Origin: Cupriavidus pauculus
Lineage (GTDB): Bacteria; Pseudomonadota; Gammaproteobacteria; Burkholderiales; Burkholderiaceae
Assembly (NCBI RefSeq): GCF_003854935.1
Contig: NZ_CP033969.1
Span: 682,001 to 746,000 of the forward strand
Reading direction: 5' to 3'
DNA: 64,000 nucleotides
Shown here: one piece after another, positions 8,995 to 17,072 of the stretch
Numbering within the stretch: the first letter of the stretch is position 1
Layout: every line of letters begins with the position of its first letter
The notes under the pieces: model-generated
Databases searched by the model: none
Seen by the model: only the letters and a program-made list of their open reading frames with translations
Told to the model about the DNA's origin: nothing
Made by a program: the position numbers and the translations under genes

Positions 8995-9666
8995 TCAGCG
9001 GATCGATGCCTGGGGGGGCTCGCCGTACTGCTGCAGCGCCGCGGCGGTCTGGGCCTGCAGTTCGTCGTTGTTGCTGGCGGCCATGCCCAGGTCGCGCAGC
9101 AGGCCGTCGGACACGCCGTAGATCCAGCCGTGCACGGTCACCTGCTGGCCACGTGCCCAGGCGTCCTGCAGCACGGTACTCTGGCAGACGTTGTTGACCT
9201 GCTCGATCACGTTCAGCTCGCACAGGCGCGTGTGGGCGTCGTCCTCGCGCAGCACGGTGCCCAGGTAGGCCGCGTGCTTGTCGGCCACGTCGCGCACGTG
9301 GCGCAGCCAGTTGTCGCACAGGCCCACGCGCTCGCGCTTGAGCGCCACCTTGACGCCGCCGCAGCCGTAGTGGCCCACCACGGTGATGTGGCGCACCTTG
9401 AGCACCTCGACCGCGAACTGGATCACCGACAGCGCGTTCAGGTCGCTGTGCGAGATCACATTGGCGATATTGCGATGGACGAACACCTCGCCCGGGGCCA
9501 GGCCCAGGATCTGGTTGGCCGGCACGCGCGAATCGGAGCAGCCGATCCACAGGTACTCGGGCGCCTGCTGGTTGGCCAGGCGGGTGAAGAAGGCCGGGTC
9601 TTCCGCGTTGACGCGGTCCACCCATTCGCGGTTGTTGCGGAACAGCTGGGCGATGGCGTCACTCAT
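8995..9666 (-). CDS. can: Beta-class carbonic anhydrase
   Basis: A 223-residue beta carbonic anhydrase that interconverts CO2 and bicarbonate. Zinc ligands C43 ([10 protein letters not shown]), H99 and C102 (HYGCGG) and the D45-R47 dyad are all present. The ATG is preceded by a near-perfect GGAGG and overlaps the aceK stop codon (ATGA), so it is translationally coupled to aceK. A possible role here is bicarbonate supply for methylcrotonyl-CoA carboxylase. This is inference from the neighbourhood only. Confidence 0.95.
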   Translation of the reverse strand: MSDAIAQLFRNNREWVDRVNAEDPAFFTRLANQQAPEYLWIGCSDSRVPANQILGLAPGEVFVHRNIANVISHSDLNALSVIQFAVEVLKVRHITVVGHYGCGGVKVALKRERVGLCDNWLRHVRDVADKHAAYLGTVLREDDAHTRLCELNVIEQVNNVCQSTVLQDAWARGQQVTVHGWIYGVSDGLLRDLGMAASNNDELQAQTAAALQQYGEPPQASIR

Positions 9667-11474
9667 GCTGCCCTCCTTGCGTGGTCGGTTGTTGCGGCAC
9701 CGTAGCGGTGGATGAAGCGGATGTGTTGTGGATAGGCAAAGACATCGTGAAAATGGCCGGCCAGCAGCCGGTCCTTGTGTTGCTGCCACATGGCGGCGTC
9801 AAAGAAATCGGGATGGTGCCGCAGGAACGCGGCGCGCACGCGGTCATCCCCGAGCAGGAACGTGCGGAAGGTCTCCGGGAAGATGTCGTGCGGACGTACG
9901 GTGTACCACACCTCGCCGGACATTTCCTCTTCCTCGTTGCGCGGCTCGGGCACGCGGCGGATGTTGCAGTCGGTCAGGTACTCGATCTCGTCGTAGTCGT
10001 AGAACACCACGCGGCCGTGCCGCGTGACGCCGAAGTTCTTGTAGAGCATGTCGCCAGGGAAGATGTTGGCGGCCATCAGCTCCTTGATGGCGTCGCCGTA
10101 CTCGCGCACGCCGTGGTCCACCTGGGCGTCGGTGCCTTCCTGCAGCCAGATGTTCAGCGGCGTCATGCGGCGCTCGATGTACAGGTGCCGCACGACGATT
10201 TCCTCGCTGCCGTCGGGCGCGCGCTGGCGCTCCAGCATCGACGGCACGTGCTGCTCCAGCTCGCGCACCAGCGCCTCGTCGAAGCGGGACAGCGGGAAGG
10301 CCACGTCCGAATACTCCAGCGTATCGGCCATGCGGCCCACGCGGTCGTGCCGCTTGACCAGCTGGTACTTGGCTTCCACCTGGGCGCGCGTGGTCTCCTT
10401 GGGCGGCGCGAAGGCGTCGCGAATCACCTTGAACACGTACGGAAACGACGGCAGCGTGAACACCAGCATCACCAGCCCCCGGATGCCGGGCGCCATGATG
10501 AACTTGTCCGACGAATGCTGCAGATGGTGCAGGAAGTCGCGGTAGAACAAGTTCTTGCCCTGCTTCTGCAGCCCCAGGCTGGTGTAGATCTCGGCGCGCG
10601 ACTTGCGCGGCAGCAGGTCGCGCAGGAACGTGACGTAGGCCGACGGAATCTCCATGTCGACCAGAAAGTAGGCGTGCGTGAACGAGAACAGCACCAGCAA
10701 CTGCTCGTGCTGCAGCAGTACCGTGTCCAGCACCAGCTTGCCCGACGCGCCATGGACGACCGGGATCGCCATCGGATAGGTCTGGTCGCCGTTCAGCACC
10801 CGGCCGATGATGAACGCCGACTTGTTGCGGTAGAACAGCGACGACAGCGTATGGACCTGGAAATTTGGCGCAACGGCGAAGTCGCCGGCGTGCTCGTCGA
10901 TGGCGCGCAGCACGTAGCCAATGTCGCGCTTCAGGTCCTCGAACGGCACGTCGAGCTGGAAGTTGTGGACGATCCGCTCGAAGCAGGCCGCCATGCCGGC
11001 CCGGCTGCCCGGGTAGTAGGCGCGGTAGGTGGGCCGCGTGGGCGATTCCTCGTTCTCGATGTACTCGGTGGACAGCGCCGGCCGCACGAAGATGAAGTCG
11101 TTGTTGAAGTACGACCGGTGCAGGATCCGCGTGCAGACCGAATTGAAGAACGTCTCGGCCAGCTCGGGCTGGTGGTGGTTGGTCAGCAGGCCGATGTAGT
11201 GGAGCTTGATCTGCTGCCAGATATCGTCGGCGATGTGCCCGGCGTCGTATTGCGCCTGCAGGATCGCCACGGCTTCCTGCACGCGGTCGTTGTAGAACGC
11301 GATGCGGTCCCGCTGCAGCTTGCGCAGGCCGTGCCAGTCCGCGGCCTCGAAGCGCGCCTTGGCCTCGATGCCGGCGTCGCGGAACAGCCTGTAGTGCTTG
11401 TCGAAGCCGTCCAGCATGGTCCGCGCCACATCGTAGGCAATCTGCGACGACAGCAGCTTGGGAAAGTGGGACAT
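9663..11474 (-). CDS. aceK: Isocitrate dehydrogenase kinase/phosphatase
   Basis: A 603-residue AceK, close to the usual 570-610. AceK phosphorylates isocitrate dehydrogenase to divert isocitrate into the glyoxylate bypass during growth on acetyl-CoA-yielding substrates, and reverses this by its phosphatase activity. The conserved segments [19 protein letters not shown] and [12 protein letters not shown] are clear. The start was placed at the ATG beginning [17 protein letters not shown], which matches the family N-terminus. An upstream in-frame extension to 11615 lacks support. It lies between ivd and can on the same strand. Neither aceA nor aceB is in the window. Confidence 0.95.
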   Translation of the reverse strand: MSHFPKLLSSQIAYDVARTMLDGFDKHYRLFRDAGIEAKARFEAADWHGLRKLQRDRIAFYNDRVQEAVAILQAQYDAGHIADDIWQQIKLHYIGLLTNHHQPELAETFFNSVCTRILHRSYFNNDFIFVRPALSTEYIENEESPTRPTYRAYYPGSRAGMAACFERIVHNFQLDVPFEDLKRDIGYVLRAIDEHAGDFAVAPNFQVHTLSSLFYRNKSAFIIGRVLNGDQTYPMAIPVVHGASGKLVLDTVLLQHEQLLVLFSFTHAYFLVDMEIPSAYVTFLRDLLPRKSRAEIYTSLGLQKQGKNLFYRDFLHHLQHSSDKFIMAPGIRGLVMLVFTLPSFPYVFKVIRDAFAPPKETTRAQVEAKYQLVKRHDRVGRMADTLEYSDVAFPLSRFDEALVRELEQHVPSMLERQRAPDGSEEIVVRHLYIERRMTPLNIWLQEGTDAQVDHGVREYGDAIKELMAANIFPGDMLYKNFGVTRHGRVVFYDYDEIEYLTDCNIRRVPEPRNEEEEMSGEVWYTVRPHDIFPETFRTFLLGDDRVRAAFLRHHPDFFDAAMWQQHKDRLLAGHFHDVFAYPQHIRFIHRYGAATTDHARRAA

Positions 11475-11583
11475 GGCTCTCGAAGGTTCCGGGGCGCGGC
11501 GGGAGGGTCTGCAGACGAAATTGTAATGGCGTTCGGGACTTCCCTTCGGGTCGCCCCAAGCGCCGTTTGCGTAACTTCTGTCC

Positions 11584-12765
11584 TTACATTGTTTCCGCGA
11601 ACAACTCGCGGCCAATCAGCATGCGGCGGATTTCGGACGTACCGGCGCCAATCTCGTACAGCTTGGCATCGCGCCAGAGCCGGCCCACCGGGTACTCGTT
11701 GATGTAGCCGTTGCCGCCCAGGATCTGCACCGATTCGCCGGCCATCCACGTCGCCTTCTCGGCCGTGTAGAGGATCACCGCGGCGCAGTCCTTGCGCACC
11801 TGGCGCACGTGGTCGGTGCCCAGCGCGTCGAGGTTCTTGCCCACGGTGTACAGGTAGCTGCGGGCCGCCTGCAGCGTGGTGTACATATCGGCCACCTTGC
11901 CCTGGATGAGCTGGAATTCGCCGATGCTCTGGCCGAACTGCTTGCGGTCGTGGATGTACGGCGTCACCACGTCCATGCACGCCTGCATGATGCCGACCGG
12001 GCCGCCCGACAGCACGGCGCGCTCGTAGTCCAGCCCGCTCATCAGCACCTTGGCGCCGCCGTTTTCGGCCCCCAGGATGTTCTCGACCGGCACCTCGACG
12101 TCCTGGAACACCAGTTCGCCCGTGTGCGAGCCGCGCATGCCGAGCTTGTCCAGCTTCTGCGCCACCGAGAACCCCTTCATGCCCTTTTCGACGATGAAAG
12201 CGGTCATGCCGCGCGCGCCCAGGTCTGGCTCGGTCTTGGCGTAGACCACCAGCACGTCGCAGTCCGGGCCGTTGGTGATCCACATCTTGGTGCCGTTCAG
12301 CACGTAGCGGTCGCCCTTGAGATCGGCGCGCAGCTTCATGCTGACCACGTCGGACCCGGCGTTCGGCTCGCTCATCGCCAGCGCGCCGATCCAGTCGCCC
12401 GACACCAGCTTCGGCAGGTACTTGGCCTTCTGCGCGGCCGTGCCGTTGCGGTGGATCTGGTTCACGCAGAGGTTGGAGTGCGCGCCGTACGACAGCCCGA
12501 CCGACGCCGACGCGCGGCTGATCTCCTCCATCGCGATCATGTGCGCCAGGTAGCCCATGTTGGCGCCGCCGTATTCCTCGGCCACGGTGATGCCCAGCAC
12601 GCCGAGGTCGCCCATTTTCTTCCAGGCGTCCATCGGGAACTGGTCGGTGCGGTCGATCTCGCCCGCGCGCGGCGCCAGCTCGGCCTGCGCCCAGTTGCGC
12701 ACCGATTCGCGCAGCATCTCGATGTCCTCGCCGAGGTGGAATTTCAGGCCGGGGAGTTCGGTCAT
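11584..12765 (-). CDS. liuA: Isovaleryl-CoA dehydrogenase
   Basis: A 393-residue acyl-CoA dehydrogenase (gene also called ivd) that oxidises isovaleryl-CoA to 3-methylcrotonyl-CoA. The usual C-terminal catalytic glutamate position is glycine ([11 protein letters not shown]), while a glutamate is present in [12 protein letters not shown] (E248), as in known isovaleryl-CoA dehydrogenases, whose base sits at this alternative position. [15 protein letters not shown] and the FAD segments are present. ATG with AGGAGA upstream. A LiuR-like palindrome overlaps its promoter, supporting the assignment. Confidence 0.95.
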   Translation of the reverse strand: MTELPGLKFHLGEDIEMLRESVRNWAQAELAPRAGEIDRTDQFPMDAWKKMGDLGVLGITVAEEYGGANMGYLAHMIAMEEISRASASVGLSYGAHSNLCVNQIHRNGTAAQKAKYLPKLVSGDWIGALAMSEPNAGSDVVSMKLRADLKGDRYVLNGTKMWITNGPDCDVLVVYAKTEPDLGARGMTAFIVEKGMKGFSVAQKLDKLGMRGSHTGELVFQDVEVPVENILGAENGGAKVLMSGLDYERAVLSGGPVGIMQACMDVVTPYIHDRKQFGQSIGEFQLIQGKVADMYTTLQAARSYLYTVGKNLDALGTDHVRQVRKDCAAVILYTAEKATWMAGESVQILGGNGYINEYPVGRLWRDAKLYEIGAGTSEIRRMLIGRELFAETM

Positions 12766-12790
12766 GGTTGGGTCTCCTATTTGTCCGGAT

Positions 12791-12819
12791 ATTTTATTGA
12801 CGTTTACGTAAACGTCAAT
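12791..12819 (-). promoter_or_regulatory. liuA promoter with LiuR-type operator
   Basis: A perfect 24-base palindrome occupies 12796-12819; each half reads ATTGACGTTTAC. On the minus strand TTGACG (12813-12818) and TAAAAT (12791-12796) form a good -35/-10 pair with a 16-base spacer that lies almost wholly inside the palindrome. This is the classical place for a MerR-family operator. The sequence resembles the LiuR motif described for gamma- and betaproteobacteria. Regulation by the adjacent liuR is inferred. Confidence 0.75.
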
Positions 12820-12855
12820 TGGGGCCGACACGCGGGGCAGCGTGCGGCGGCGCGA

Positions 12856-13281
12856 TCAGGCCGACTGCGTCTTGGGGGCGCCATGGTGGCTCGCCAGCAG
12901 CGTCTTGCACTGGCGTTCATGCTGGTCGATCTCGGCCAGCTGGGCCTGCAGGTCCTCCAGCTGGCGCTCCAGCGCGCCGCGGTGCTGGGCCAGCAGGTGC
13001 AGAAAGCGTTCGAGCTGCGGCGCGGTGTCGCGCGGCGATTCGTAGAGATCCAGGATTTCGCGGATCTCGTTGAGAGTAAGCCCTAACCTTTTGCCGCGCA
13101 GCGTGAGCTTGAGGCGGGTGCGTTCCCGCCCGTTGTACACGCGCTTGCGTCCGCTGGGGCCTTCGCGGTCGGGCGACAGCAGGCCCTGGTCCTCGTAGAA
13201 CCGTATCGCGCGCGGCGTGATCTCGAATTCACGTGCCAGATCGGTGATCGAGTACGTGGCGGTGGATGGCTGAGCCGACAT
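12856..13281 (-). CDS. liuR: MerR-family regulator of branched-chain acyl-CoA catabolism
   Basis: A 141-residue MerR-family protein. The helix-turn-helix and wing are at about residues 11-60 (YSITDLAREFEITPRAIRFY, then YEDQGLLSP), followed by a long coiled coil (about 95-130). LiuR proteins control leucine/isovalerate degradation genes. The start was set at the ATG giving MSAQPSTATYSITD; AGGA lies upstream, and a longer in-frame version to 13332 would run into the regulatory region. The gene lies directly upstream of liuA on the same strand, and palindromes matching its expected target lie on both sides. Confidence 0.88.
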   Translation of the reverse strand: MSAQPSTATYSITDLAREFEITPRAIRFYEDQGLLSPDREGPSGRKRVYNGRERTRLKLTLRGKRLGLTLNEIREILDLYESPRDTAPQLERFLHLLAQHRGALERQLEDLQAQLAEIDQHERQCKTLLASHHGAPKTQSA

Positions 13282-13298
13282 ATGGCGTCCTGCAAAAA

Positions 13299-13312
13299 TG
13301 AACGGTCGTTCG
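13299..13312. promoter_or_regulatory. Inverted repeat resembling a TetR-family operator
   Basis: The sequence GAACGGTCGTTC (13300-13311) is a 5-base inverted repeat with a 2-base centre, 19 bases upstream of the liuR start. It is unlike the LiuR palindromes and looks like the operators of TetR-family acyl-CoA regulators. No TetR gene is in the window, so the regulator, if any, is encoded elsewhere. Confidence 0.35.
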
Positions 13313-13320
13313 CGGAATCG

Positions 13321-13348
13321 TTGCACGATCAACTTTTTGAACTAAGAT
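13321..13348 (+). promoter_or_regulatory. Possible promoter of the metallo-hydrolase gene
   Basis: TTGCAC (13321-13326) and TAAGAT (13343-13348) are spaced by 16 bases and point rightward. The LiuR-like palindrome at 13368-13389 lies just downstream of the expected start point, a position suited to repression. Confidence 0.45.
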
Positions 13349-13367
13349 GACGTGCAGGGCCGGCGAA

Positions 13368-13389
13368 TTGACGTTAACGTTAGCGTCAA
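13368..13389. promoter_or_regulatory. Second LiuR-type operator
   Basis: A 22-base palindrome with one mismatch; the left half is TTGACGTTAAC and the right half differs by a single G. It shares the TTGACGTT...AACGTCAA framework with the operator upstream of liuA. It lies 68 bases before the metallo-hydrolase start and about 90 bases upstream of liuR, so LiuR may control both divergent genes. Confidence 0.7.
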
Positions 13390-13456
13390 CCGCCGCGCCT
13401 GACAATCCAGAAGAGCGAGCCCCGCAGCCCGCCGCCTTTTCCACGAGACAAGCCCC

Positions 13457-14533
13457 ATGAACGCACTCGAACATCAGCTTCAATACCCGTTTGGCGATGC
13501 CATGCCCGACCCCGGCACGCGCCAGGAAGTGGCGCCGGGCGTGTACTGGCTGCGCATGCCGCTGCCGTTCGCGCTGGACCATATCAACCTGTGGCTGCTG
13601 CGCGACCGCATCGACGGCCGTGACGGCTGGACCATCATCGATTGCGGCATCACCAACGACACGATCCAGGCCCACTGGGAAACGATCTTCGCCAACGAGC
13701 TGGAAGGCTTGCCCGTGCTGCGCGTGCTGGTCACGCACTGCCACCCGGACCACGTGGGCCTGGCGCACTGGATCTGCAAGCGCTGGGACGTGCGACTGTG
13801 GATGAGCCTGGGCGACTACATGTCCGCCCGCGTGATGGCCGGCGGCTCCGGCGTGGGCTCCAACGCCGGCGGCGACTTCGCGGCCAGCCATTTCGCCCGC
13901 CACGGCCTGACCGACCCGGAAAACCTGGAAAAACTGCGCGCGCGCAAGAGCTACTACCCGTCGCTGGTGCCGGACCTGCCCACGCAGTACCGCCGGCTGA
14001 TGGACGGCGATACCGTCCGCATCGGCGCCGATCCGGCCACGGCCGCGTGGCGCGTCATCACCGGCTACGGCCACGCCCCGGAGCACGTGGCGCTCTACAA
14101 CGCCGCCACCAACGTGCTGATCTCCGGCGACATGGTGCTGCCGCGCATCTCCACCAACGTCAGCGTCTTCGACATGGAGCCGGAAGCCAACCCGCTGCAG
14201 CTCTACCTGGACTCGCTGGGCAAGTACGAGGACCTGCCGGCCGACGTGCTGATCCTGCCGTCCCACGGCCGGCCGTTCCGCAACCTGCACACGCGGCTGC
14301 GGCAACTGCACGAACACCATGCCGACCGCCTGGCCGAGACGCTGCAGGCGTGCGCCGAGAAGCCGTGCAACGCGCACGACATCGTCGGCGTGATCTTCCG
14401 CCGCCAGTTCGACATCCACCAGTTGACCTTTGCGATGGGCGAGGCGCTGGCGCACCTGCACGCGCTCTGGCATCGCGGCGAACTGGTGCGGCAGGTGGAC
14501 GACGACGGCGTGGTGCGTTTCCGCAAGGCTTGA
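13457..14533 (+). CDS. MBL-fold metallo-hydrolase
   Basis: A 358-residue metallo-beta-lactamase-fold hydrolase. The metal motif is THCHPDH (H94, H96, D98, H99). Further likely ligands are in GYGHAPEHV, SGDMVLP and LPSHGRPF, so the two-metal site looks complete. A C-terminal helical domain (about 280-350) resembles the extra domain of LACTB2-like/thioesterase-type MBL proteins. Placement behind a LiuR-type operator suggests a role in branched acyl-CoA catabolism, possibly thioester hydrolysis; this is inference. It is convergent with the next gene, with six bases between stops. Confidence 0.85.
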   Translation: MNALEHQLQYPFGDAMPDPGTRQEVAPGVYWLRMPLPFALDHINLWLLRDRIDGRDGWTIIDCGITNDTIQAHWETIFANELEGLPVLRVLVTHCHPDHVGLAHWICKRWDVRLWMSLGDYMSARVMAGGSGVGSNAGGDFAASHFARHGLTDPENLEKLRARKSYYPSLVPDLPTQYRRLMDGDTVRIGADPATAAWRVITGYGHAPEHVALYNAATNVLISGDMVLPRISTNVSVFDMEPEANPLQLYLDSLGKYEDLPADVLILPSHGRPFRNLHTRLRQLHEHHADRLAETLQACAEKPCNAHDIVGVIFRRQFDIHQLTFAMGEALAHLHALWHRGELVRQVDDDGVVRFRKA

Positions 14534-14539
14534 GCGGGG

Positions 14540-15370
14540 TCAAACCCCCGCCGCCGCCAGATCGCGCAGGTACCGCACGCCGGCCACCGCCCGGCTGCCG
14601 TACCAGGACAGCATCTCGCCATCCACCAGCAGCACCGGCTTGCCGATCTGGCGCTCCAGCGTGTCGGCGTGGTCCTCGGTGAAGCGGTACGGCTCGGTCG
14701 ACAGCAGCACGGCGTCCAGGTCACGCACCAGCGCGTCGCTCCAGCGGAACGTCGGATAGCGCTCGCCGCCCGCGTTCGGCCGGCTGCAATCGCCGTCGAC
14801 GCAGGCCAGCGGCGTGGCGTCGGGCCACGTGGCCCAGTTCACCAGCGCCAGCATCTGGCTGATATAGGTGTCGCGCGACACGGTCATCCACGGGTCCTGC
14901 CAGATCGCGTAGAGCACGCGGCGCGCCGGCCAGGTGCGGTCCTGCAAGGCGTTCAGCGCGGCGCGCAGGTCGTCGCCCAGCCGGGCGGCCTGCGCCTGGC
15001 GGCCGAAGATGCCGCCGATCAGGTCATAGAGCGCGAAGTTGTCGGCCGGCCGGCACGGATGGGTGACCACCACATGCGGCACGAAGCCGCGAATCTCGTC
15101 CACGGTCTCGCGGCGGTTCTCGTCGATGTTGACGATGACGTGGGTCGGCGCCAGCGCCCGCAGCTTGTCGAGCCGCACGTCCTTGGTCCCGCCCACCTTT
15201 TCCACGGCACGCACCGCCGGCGCCGGATGGATGCAGAACCCCGTGCGCGCCACGACCTGCCCGCCGAGCCCCAGGTCGAACAGCAGCTCGGTGATCGACG
15301 GCACCAGCGACGCGATGCGCACCGGCCCGCTGGCCGGCGCGTGCGGCTGCCCGAGTGCGTCAGTCCACAT
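14540..15370 (-). CDS. Cobalamin-type ABC substrate-binding-like protein (BtuF family)
   Basis: A 276-residue protein of the helical-backbone metal-receptor fold. The N-terminal RIASLVPSITELLFDLGLG and the VGGTKDVRLDKLRALAPTHV segment are characteristic of BtuF/periplasmic corrinoid- or siderophore-binding proteins. No signal peptide is visible, so export is doubtful and a cytoplasmic role is possible. The ATG at 15368-15370 was chosen; a TTG 15 bases upstream is also in frame. No transporter partner genes are adjacent. Confidence 0.75.
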   Translation of the reverse strand: MWTDALGQPHAPASGPVRIASLVPSITELLFDLGLGGQVVARTGFCIHPAPAVRAVEKVGGTKDVRLDKLRALAPTHVIVNIDENRRETVDEIRGFVPHVVVTHPCRPADNFALYDLIGGIFGRQAQAARLGDDLRAALNALQDRTWPARRVLYAIWQDPWMTVSRDTYISQMLALVNWATWPDATPLACVDGDCSRPNAGGERYPTFRWSDALVRDLDAVLLSTEPYRFTEDHADTLERQIGKPVLLVDGEMLSWYGSRAVAGVRYLRDLAAAGV

Positions 15371-15473
15371 CGTGCGGCTGGCCAAGGCCGCCCGAGGCGC
15401 CAGGCGGGAAAGGGGTCTGGGAGGTCATGGGCGTCAATATAGCGCTTCCGGCCAGCGCGGGCGCGGCGGCGGC

Positions 15474-15515
15474 CGGAAACAAAACAGCCCGGGCAGGCGC
15501 TGCACCGGGCTGTTT
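15474..15515 (-). terminator. Rho-independent terminator of dsbA
   Basis: AAACAGCCCGG (15482-15492) pairs with CCGGGCTGTTT (15505-15515), and read leftward the stem is followed by a T-rich stretch. It lies 22 bases after the dsbA stop. Confidence 0.85.
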
Positions 15516-15537
15516 CGAAAGGCGGCGGGGGAGACGA

Positions 15538-16176
15538 TCAGAGCTTCTTGTCGCGCACGCCCGTGACCAGGAAGTCCATCGCCTGGATCGCGGCGCCCTT
15601 GGTGCCGGCGATCGACGGCGACGTCTCGTACTTGCCCTGCACCACCACGGTCGGCACGCCGTCGATCTTGTAGGCGTCGGCCACCTTGTTGGCGCGCTGG
15701 GCGTTCGTCGTCACCGAGAACGAGTTGTACGTGTCCAGCCACTGCTTGCGGTCGATGCCGTTGGCGGCCATGAAGTCGGCAATCTCGTTCGTGTCCACCA
15801 TGCGCTTGCGCTGCTTGTGGATCGCGTCGAACACCTTGGTGTGCATCGCGTCGACCTTGCCCAGCGCTTCCAGGGCGTAGAAGATCTTGGTGTGCGGCAG
15901 CAGGTCGTCGCGGAAGGCCACCGGCACGCGCTTGAACACCACGTCCTTGCCCTGCTTCTTCACCCACGCTTCCAGTTCCGGCTCGAAGTCGTAGCAGTGC
16001 GGGCAGCCGTACCAGAAGAACTCGGTCACTTCGATCTTGCCAGCGGGCACCGGCTGCGGGGCTTTCAGAACCGTGTAGTCCTTGCCTTCGGTCGGCGCGG
16101 CCATGGCGGCTGGCGCGGACATCAGCAGGCCGCTCACGGCGGCAGCGGTGGCGATCAGTGCGGCGATTTTCTTCAT
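15538..16176 (-). CDS. dsbA: Thiol:disulfide interchange protein DsbA
   Basis: A 212-residue periplasmic oxidase that introduces disulfide bonds. The signal peptide covers about residues 1-26 (MKKIAALIATAAAVSGLLMS, cut near AMA-AP). The active site is C58-P-H-C61 in FFWYGCPHCYDFEP, and the cis-proline loop is GVPTVVV. Length is typical. It lies downstream of the SPOR and argS genes but is separated by a hairpin, so it may have its own promoter. Confidence 0.95.
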   Translation of the reverse strand: MKKIAALIATAAAVSGLLMSAPAAMAAPTEGKDYTVLKAPQPVPAGKIEVTEFFWYGCPHCYDFEPELEAWVKKQGKDVVFKRVPVAFRDDLLPHTKIFYALEALGKVDAMHTKVFDAIHKQRKRMVDTNEIADFMAANGIDRKQWLDTYNSFSVTTNAQRANKVADAYKIDGVPTVVVQGKYETSPSIAGTKGAAIQAMDFLVTGVRDKKL

Positions 16177-16231
16177 GTCAGAAGGGCCTTACGGGTTGTA
16201 CGCGCTCGGCGAGCGGATGGATTGCGTCTAA

Positions 16232-16272
16232 GACCGGGCCGGCGGCACTTGGTTCGCATGGCCGGCCCGGTC
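16232..16272. terminator. GC-rich hairpin between the SPOR gene and dsbA
   Basis: A perfect 12-base stem (GACCGGGCCGGC at 16232-16243 with its complement at 16261-16272) with a 17-base loop. It is a likely terminator of the argS-SPOR transcript, although only a short T tract follows it leftward. Confidence 0.55.
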
Positions 16273-16289
16273 AGATTTATTTCAACGGA

Positions 16290-17018
16290 TTACTGCTTGG
16301 TGAACCGGATCACCGAGGCGTCGAAGCCGGCCGACTGCAGGCGGTCGCGCGCACGGTTCATGTCCTCGATCCGGTTGAACGGTCCCAGTCGAACGCGGTA
16401 CATCTTGACGCCGTTGACATCGCGGTCGGTCACCTTGGCCTCGAACCCCTGCATGGCCAGGTTGGCCTTCTGGCGGTCCGCGTCGTCCTGCGAGCGGAAG
16501 GCGCCCACCTGCAGCAGGTAGCCCACCTTGTTGGCATCGGCCTGGGCGATCTCGGCGATCGGGTCCGCCACCGGCTTCTCGGCCGGGCGGGCGGGCGGCT
16601 TCTCGGCGGGCTTTTCGGCCGGCTTGCTGGCCACCGCGCCGTTGCTGGCGCCGGGCACCTCGGCCGGGCGGCTGGTGGCCACGGGCGGCTGCGGGGCCGC
16701 CGGCTGCTCGGCCGGGGCCACCGGCTTGGCCGGCGTCTTGCTCCAGAGCGGCTTGTTCGGATCGCTGGGTTCGCCGCCGGGCTGGGCCTGCTGGGCCGGG
16801 TTGGGCAGCGTGCTGGACACATTGCCCGGCTCGGTCGGCCGCGGCGCGGGCGCGTTGCCGCCCTTGAACGGCGCCGGGGACTTGGTGATGTACAGCGCGA
16901 TGACCACGGCAATGGCCAGGCCGACGATCAGCCCGAGCACCAGGCCCAGGAACGTGCCGCCACGCTGCGTCTGGCGATGGCGGACGGCGCGCAGGGCGCG
17001 CTTGGCATTGTGTTGCAT
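16290..17018 (-). CDS. SPOR-domain protein, FtsN-like
   Basis: A 242-residue membrane-anchored protein. A basic N-terminus is followed by one transmembrane helix (about 24-45, FLGLVLGLIVGLAIAVVIAL), a long proline/alanine/lysine-rich periplasmic linker with repeated PAEKP units (about 50-150), and a C-terminal SPOR domain (about 163-242, YLLQVGAFRSQDDADRQKA, RVRLGPF). SPOR domains bind denuded septal peptidoglycan, so a role in cell division is likely. It lies 54 bases downstream of argS in the same direction, an arrangement common in betaproteobacteria. Confidence 0.88.
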   Translation of the reverse strand: MQHNAKRALRAVRHRQTQRGGTFLGLVLGLIVGLAIAVVIALYITKSPAPFKGGNAPAPRPTEPGNVSSTLPNPAQQAQPGGEPSDPNKPLWSKTPAKPVAPAEQPAAPQPPVATSRPAEVPGASNGAVASKPAEKPAEKPPARPAEKPVADPIAEIAQADANKVGYLLQVGAFRSQDDADRQKANLAMQGFEAKVTDRDVNGVKMYRVRLGPFNRIEDMNRARDRLQSAGFDASVIRFTKQ

Positions 17019-17072
17019 GTAGTCCTCTTCGGTGATGCCGGGGATTATAGAGCCACTGCCGTGACGCGAAGT

